Origin: Nonomuraea gerenzanensis
GTDB taxonomy: Bacteria; Actinomycetota; Actinomycetes; Streptosporangiales; Streptosporangiaceae
Direction of reading: 5' to 3'
Assembly (NCBI RefSeq): GCF_020215645.1
Contig: NZ_CP084058.1
Location: 8,866,001-8,930,000 of the forward strand
DNA length: 64,000 nt
The notes under the pieces are model-generated. The model ran no database searches. It was not told where the DNA came from and saw only the letters and a list, made by a program, of their open reading frames with translations. Below are positions 61,800-64,000 of the stretch, in pieces; position 1 is the first letter of the stretch; every line of letters begins with the position of its first letter. A program made the position numbers and the translations under genes.

Positions 61800-62459
61800 T
61801 CAGTGCTGGGAAAGCAGGTGAGCGAGCTCCTGCTCCACCTCCTGATTAGCCACGAACAACAACTCATCCCCCGCCTCCAGCGGATCATCCGCCGTAGGCA
61901 CCAACACCCGCCCTTCCCGCAAGATAGCCACCAGCGCCGCGTCAACCGGCCAAGGCACCGACCCGGCCCGCTGCCCCACCACCGGCGCGTCCTCCGCCAG
62001 CGTCAGCTCCACCAGGTTCGCCTGCCCCTGCCGGAACGTCATCAGCCGCACCAGGTCGCCGACGCTGACGGCCTCCTCGACCAGCGCGCTCAGCAGGCGC
62101 GGCGTGGAGACGGCGACGTCCACCCCCCACGACTCGTTGAACAGCCACTCGTTGTTGGGATGGTTGATGCGGGCCACCACGCGCGGCACGCCGTACTCCG
62201 TCTTGGCCAGCAGCGAGACGACCAGGTTCACCTTGTCATCACCAGAGGAGGCGACGACGACGTGACAGTTGTTCAGCCCCGCCTCGTCCAGTGAGGCGAT
62301 CTCGCAGGCGTCCGCGAGCAGCCACTCGGCACGCGGCACGCTGTCGATCTTGATGGCTCGCGGGTCGTTGTCGATGAGCAGGACCTCGTGGCCGTTCTCC
62401 AGGAGCTCGGCCGCGATGGAGCGGCCGACGGCGCCCGCTCCGGCGATGGCGACGCGCAT
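61800..62459 (-). CDS. trkA: TrkA/RCK potassium-uptake protein, second copy
   Basis: A 219-residue peripheral subunit of a Trk/Ktr-type K+ channel. The N-terminal RCK nucleotide-binding fold has GAGAVGRSIAAELLENGHEV and the acidic LLIDND. The C-terminal RCK_C domain (about 135-215) ends ELLFVANQEVE. It starts one base after the stop of the partner gene (TGAGATG). Tandem unequal RCK proteins of this type are known as CeoB/CeoC in actinobacteria. Confidence 0.92.
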   Translation of the reverse strand: MRVAIAGAGAVGRSIAAELLENGHEVLLIDNDPRAIKIDSVPRAEWLLADACEIASLDEAGLNNCHVVVASSGDDKVNLVVSLLAKTEYGVPRVVARINHPNNEWLFNESWGVDVAVSTPRLLSALVEEAVSVGDLVRLMTFRQGQANLVELTLAEDAPVVGQRAGSVPWPVDAALVAILREGRVLVPTADDPLEAGDELLFVANQEVEQELAHLLSQH

Positions 62460-62460
62460 C

Positions 62461-63126
62461 TCACTCGTCCTCTTCCGGTGCCGCGGCGAGCACCTTGTTG
62501 ATCCGGTCCATGTCGTTCTCCGCGGCGATGACGTGCAGCACGTCGCCTTCCTGCACCACGGTGTCGTCGGCGATGGTGACGGCCTCGCCCATCCGGTTGA
62601 GGAAGGCGGCGCGGGCGCGGGTGCGGGTCTCGAGGTCGACGACGCGGGTGCCGATCCAGGAGGAGTGCACGGTGACCTCCGCCAGGACGACGGTGCCGGT
62701 GGGGTCGCGCCAGAGCGGCTCGGCGCCCTCGGGCAGGATGCGGCGCATGATCTGGTCGGCGGTCCAGCGGACGGTGGCCACCGTGGGGATGCCGAGCCGC
62801 TGGTAGACCTCGGCCCTGCGGGGGTCGTAGATGCGGGCCACCACGTTGTCGACGCCGAACGTCTCGCGCGCCACCCGCGCGGAGATGATGTTGGAGTTAT
62901 CGCCGCTGGAGACCGCGACGAAAGCGGTGGCCGACTCGACGCCGGCCTCGGTGAGCACGTCGCGATCGAAGCCGACGCCGGTCACCCGCCTCCCGCGGAA
63001 CCCGGCGCGCAGCCGGCGGAACGCCTGCGGGTCGCGGTCGATGATGGCGACCGAATGTCCGCTGTCTTCAAGGATGTGCGCGAGGGTCGATCCCACCCGG
63101 CCACATCCCATGATCACTATATGCAT
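62461..63126 (-). CDS. trkA: TrkA/RCK potassium-uptake protein, first copy
   Basis: A 221-residue RCK protein. ATG 63126 (MHIVIMGCGRVGSTLAHIL) is preferred over ATG 63138, which lacks a ribosome site; GGGGGG lies before 63126. Nucleotide-binding is marked by GCGRVGST and AIIDRD; a C-terminal RCK_C domain follows (TVHSSWIGTRVVDLETRTRARAAFL). It is divergent from the KimA-like transporter, so K+ uptake genes share one promoter region of about 100 bases. Confidence 0.92.
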   Translation of the reverse strand: MHIVIMGCGRVGSTLAHILEDSGHSVAIIDRDPQAFRRLRAGFRGRRVTGVGFDRDVLTEAGVESATAFVAVSSGDNSNIISARVARETFGVDNVVARIYDPRRAEVYQRLGIPTVATVRWTADQIMRRILPEGAEPLWRDPTGTVVLAEVTVHSSWIGTRVVDLETRTRARAAFLNRMGEAVTIADDTVVQEGDVLHVIAAENDMDRINKVLAAAPEEDE

Positions 63127-63228
63127 TTCCCCCCGCATCGTCAGCGGTCGGCCGGTTGTTCGACACCAGTATGGCCCCAGGGGGGAGCGCCGCGTTTAGG
63201 GCTCCGGCATGGGGCTAGCATCTCGTTA

Positions 63229-64000
63229 CGTGGCGAAGGTAACGGATCTTGTCAAACGCTTGCTCGTGGGACGCGCCCTGCGAAGCGGGCAACTCCACGA
63301 GCAACTACTCCCCAAACGGATCGCACTGCCGGTCTTCGCGAGCGACGCGCTCTCCTCCGTCGCGTACGCCCCCCAGGAGATCCTGGTCATCCTCTCGCTG
63401 GCCGGCGTCTCCTTCTACTCTTTCAGCCCCTGGGTCGCCATCGCCGTCGTGGTCGTGATGCTCACGGTCGTGGCCTCGTACCGGCAGAACGTGCACGCCT
63501 ATCCCAGCGGCGGGGGCGACTACGAGGTCGCCACCACCAACCTCGGCAAGAACGCCGGGCTCACCGTGGCCAGCGCGCTCATGGTCGACTACGTGCTGAC
63601 CGTCGCGGTGTCCGTCGCGAACGGTGTCGACTACGTCGGCGCCACGATCCCGTTCGTGGGCCAGCACAAGCCCGCCGTCGCCATCGTCATCGTCGTCCTG
63701 CTCACCGTGGTCAACCTGCGCGGCATCCGCGAGTCCGGCGCCGCCTTCGCCATCCCCACGTACGCGTTCATGATCTCCGTCCTGGGCCTGATCGCCTGGG
63801 GCGGGTTCCGCCTGCTCGTGCTGGACGAGAACCTCGAAGCACCGAGCGCGCACTTCACGATCGAGCCCGAGCAGCACAACCTCACCGCCTTCGCCGCGGC
63901 GTTCCTGGTCCTGCGCGCGTTCTCGTCCGGCTGTGCGGCGCTGACGGGGGTCGAGGCGATCAGCAACGGCGTGCCCGCGTTCAGGAAGCCCAAGAGCAAG
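63229..64000 (+). CDS. APC-superfamily transporter, KimA/YdaO-like (partial)
   Basis: The frame runs off the right edge; 257 codons are visible. GTG 63229 begins VAKVTDLVKRLLVGRAL; an in-frame ATG at 63208 is possible. Features are FASDALSSVAYAPQEIL, SYRQNVHAYPSGGGDYEV, LTVASALMVDYVLTVAVSVANG and RAFSSGCAALTGVEAISNGVPAF, the same blocks as in the KimA (YdaO) high-affinity potassium importer of Bacillus. Its position back-to-back with two RCK genes supports a K+ role. The alternative is a general amino-acid permease. Confidence 0.85.

Noticed and set aside
63127..63228. ydaO-type c-di-AMP riboswitch before the KimA-like gene
   Set aside because: The gap to the divergent RCK gene is only about 100 bases and lacks the expected conserved elements.

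Overview
The window is high-GC, gene-dense DNA with many GTG starts, short intergenic gaps and overlapping ATGA gene junctions. Gene content (secreted actinobacterial proteases and inhibitors, ROK and PadR regulators, MUG glycosylase, Hen1/Pnkp, a CelR-type operator) points to a filamentous actinomycete, most likely in the Streptosporangiales (Nonomuraea-like). The genus is an inference from gene content; I saw no rRNA or tRNA genes to test it.

Layout. 1-6.5 kb: start of an unknown gene, an LCP cell-wall ligase, a membrane protein, a beta-oxidation pair (thiolase and trifunctional-type hydratase/dehydrogenase) and a subtilisin-inhibitor-like secreted protein. 6.5-13.2 kb: amino-acid permease, DedA protein, dxs, then three tandem paralogous secreted HExxH metallopeptidases; a fourth paralog lies at 23.1 kb. 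13.2-17.8 kb: a xylose-type ABC uptake operon (xylF-xylG-xylH) with a ROK regulator and two matching operator-like palindromes. 18.5-23 kb: a PQQ-type sugar dehydrogenase with PKD and LamG domains, a TauE-like transporter and a MazEF-type toxin-antitoxin pair. 23.8-26.6 kb: a degenerate island bounded by IS30-type inverted repeats, holding a broken transposase, a 5'-truncated gene and other fragments. 26.6-35.7 kb: an FAD/NAD(P)-binding protein divergent from a LuxR-type regulator that looks frameshifted, aconitase with conserved-looking upstream boxes, a YdjM-like membrane protein, a PadR/DUF1707 pair and a DUF6879-like protein. 35.7-43.6 kb: a beta-mannosidase plus five-gene oligopeptide/oligosaccharide ABC operon under a perfect CelR-type palindrome. 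43.9-46.2 kb: a PadR/DUF1048/DUF1048 operon and two small secreted proteins. 46.3-50.2 kb: two histidine kinases and a response regulator, where the second kinase has lost its phospho-acceptor His, preceded by a GH18-like protein without its catalytic acid. 50.3-57.3 kb: an LLM oxidoreductase, the Hen1-Pnkp RNA repair pair, a sugar porter and MUG. 57.3-64 kb: gene fragments, a secreted CAP-domain protein, a small ATPase, a secreted glycosidase with PA14, two RCK potassium-uptake proteins and the start of a divergent KimA/YdaO-like transporter.

Working together: two sugar-uptake operons (xylose-type and beta-mannoside-type) each put the binding protein first and have a hairpin after it, which would raise binding-protein expression over the rest. 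The potassium genes form a divergent unit. Hen1 and Pnkp together repair RNA cut by ribotoxins, and a MazF-type RNase lies about 30 kb away. The most unusual items are the kinase pair with an Asn in place of the phospho-acceptor His, the inactive-looking GH18 protein next to it, the expanded cysteine-rich HExxH protease family, and the degenerate island at 24-26.5 kb. I did not find a clearly new multi-gene system.
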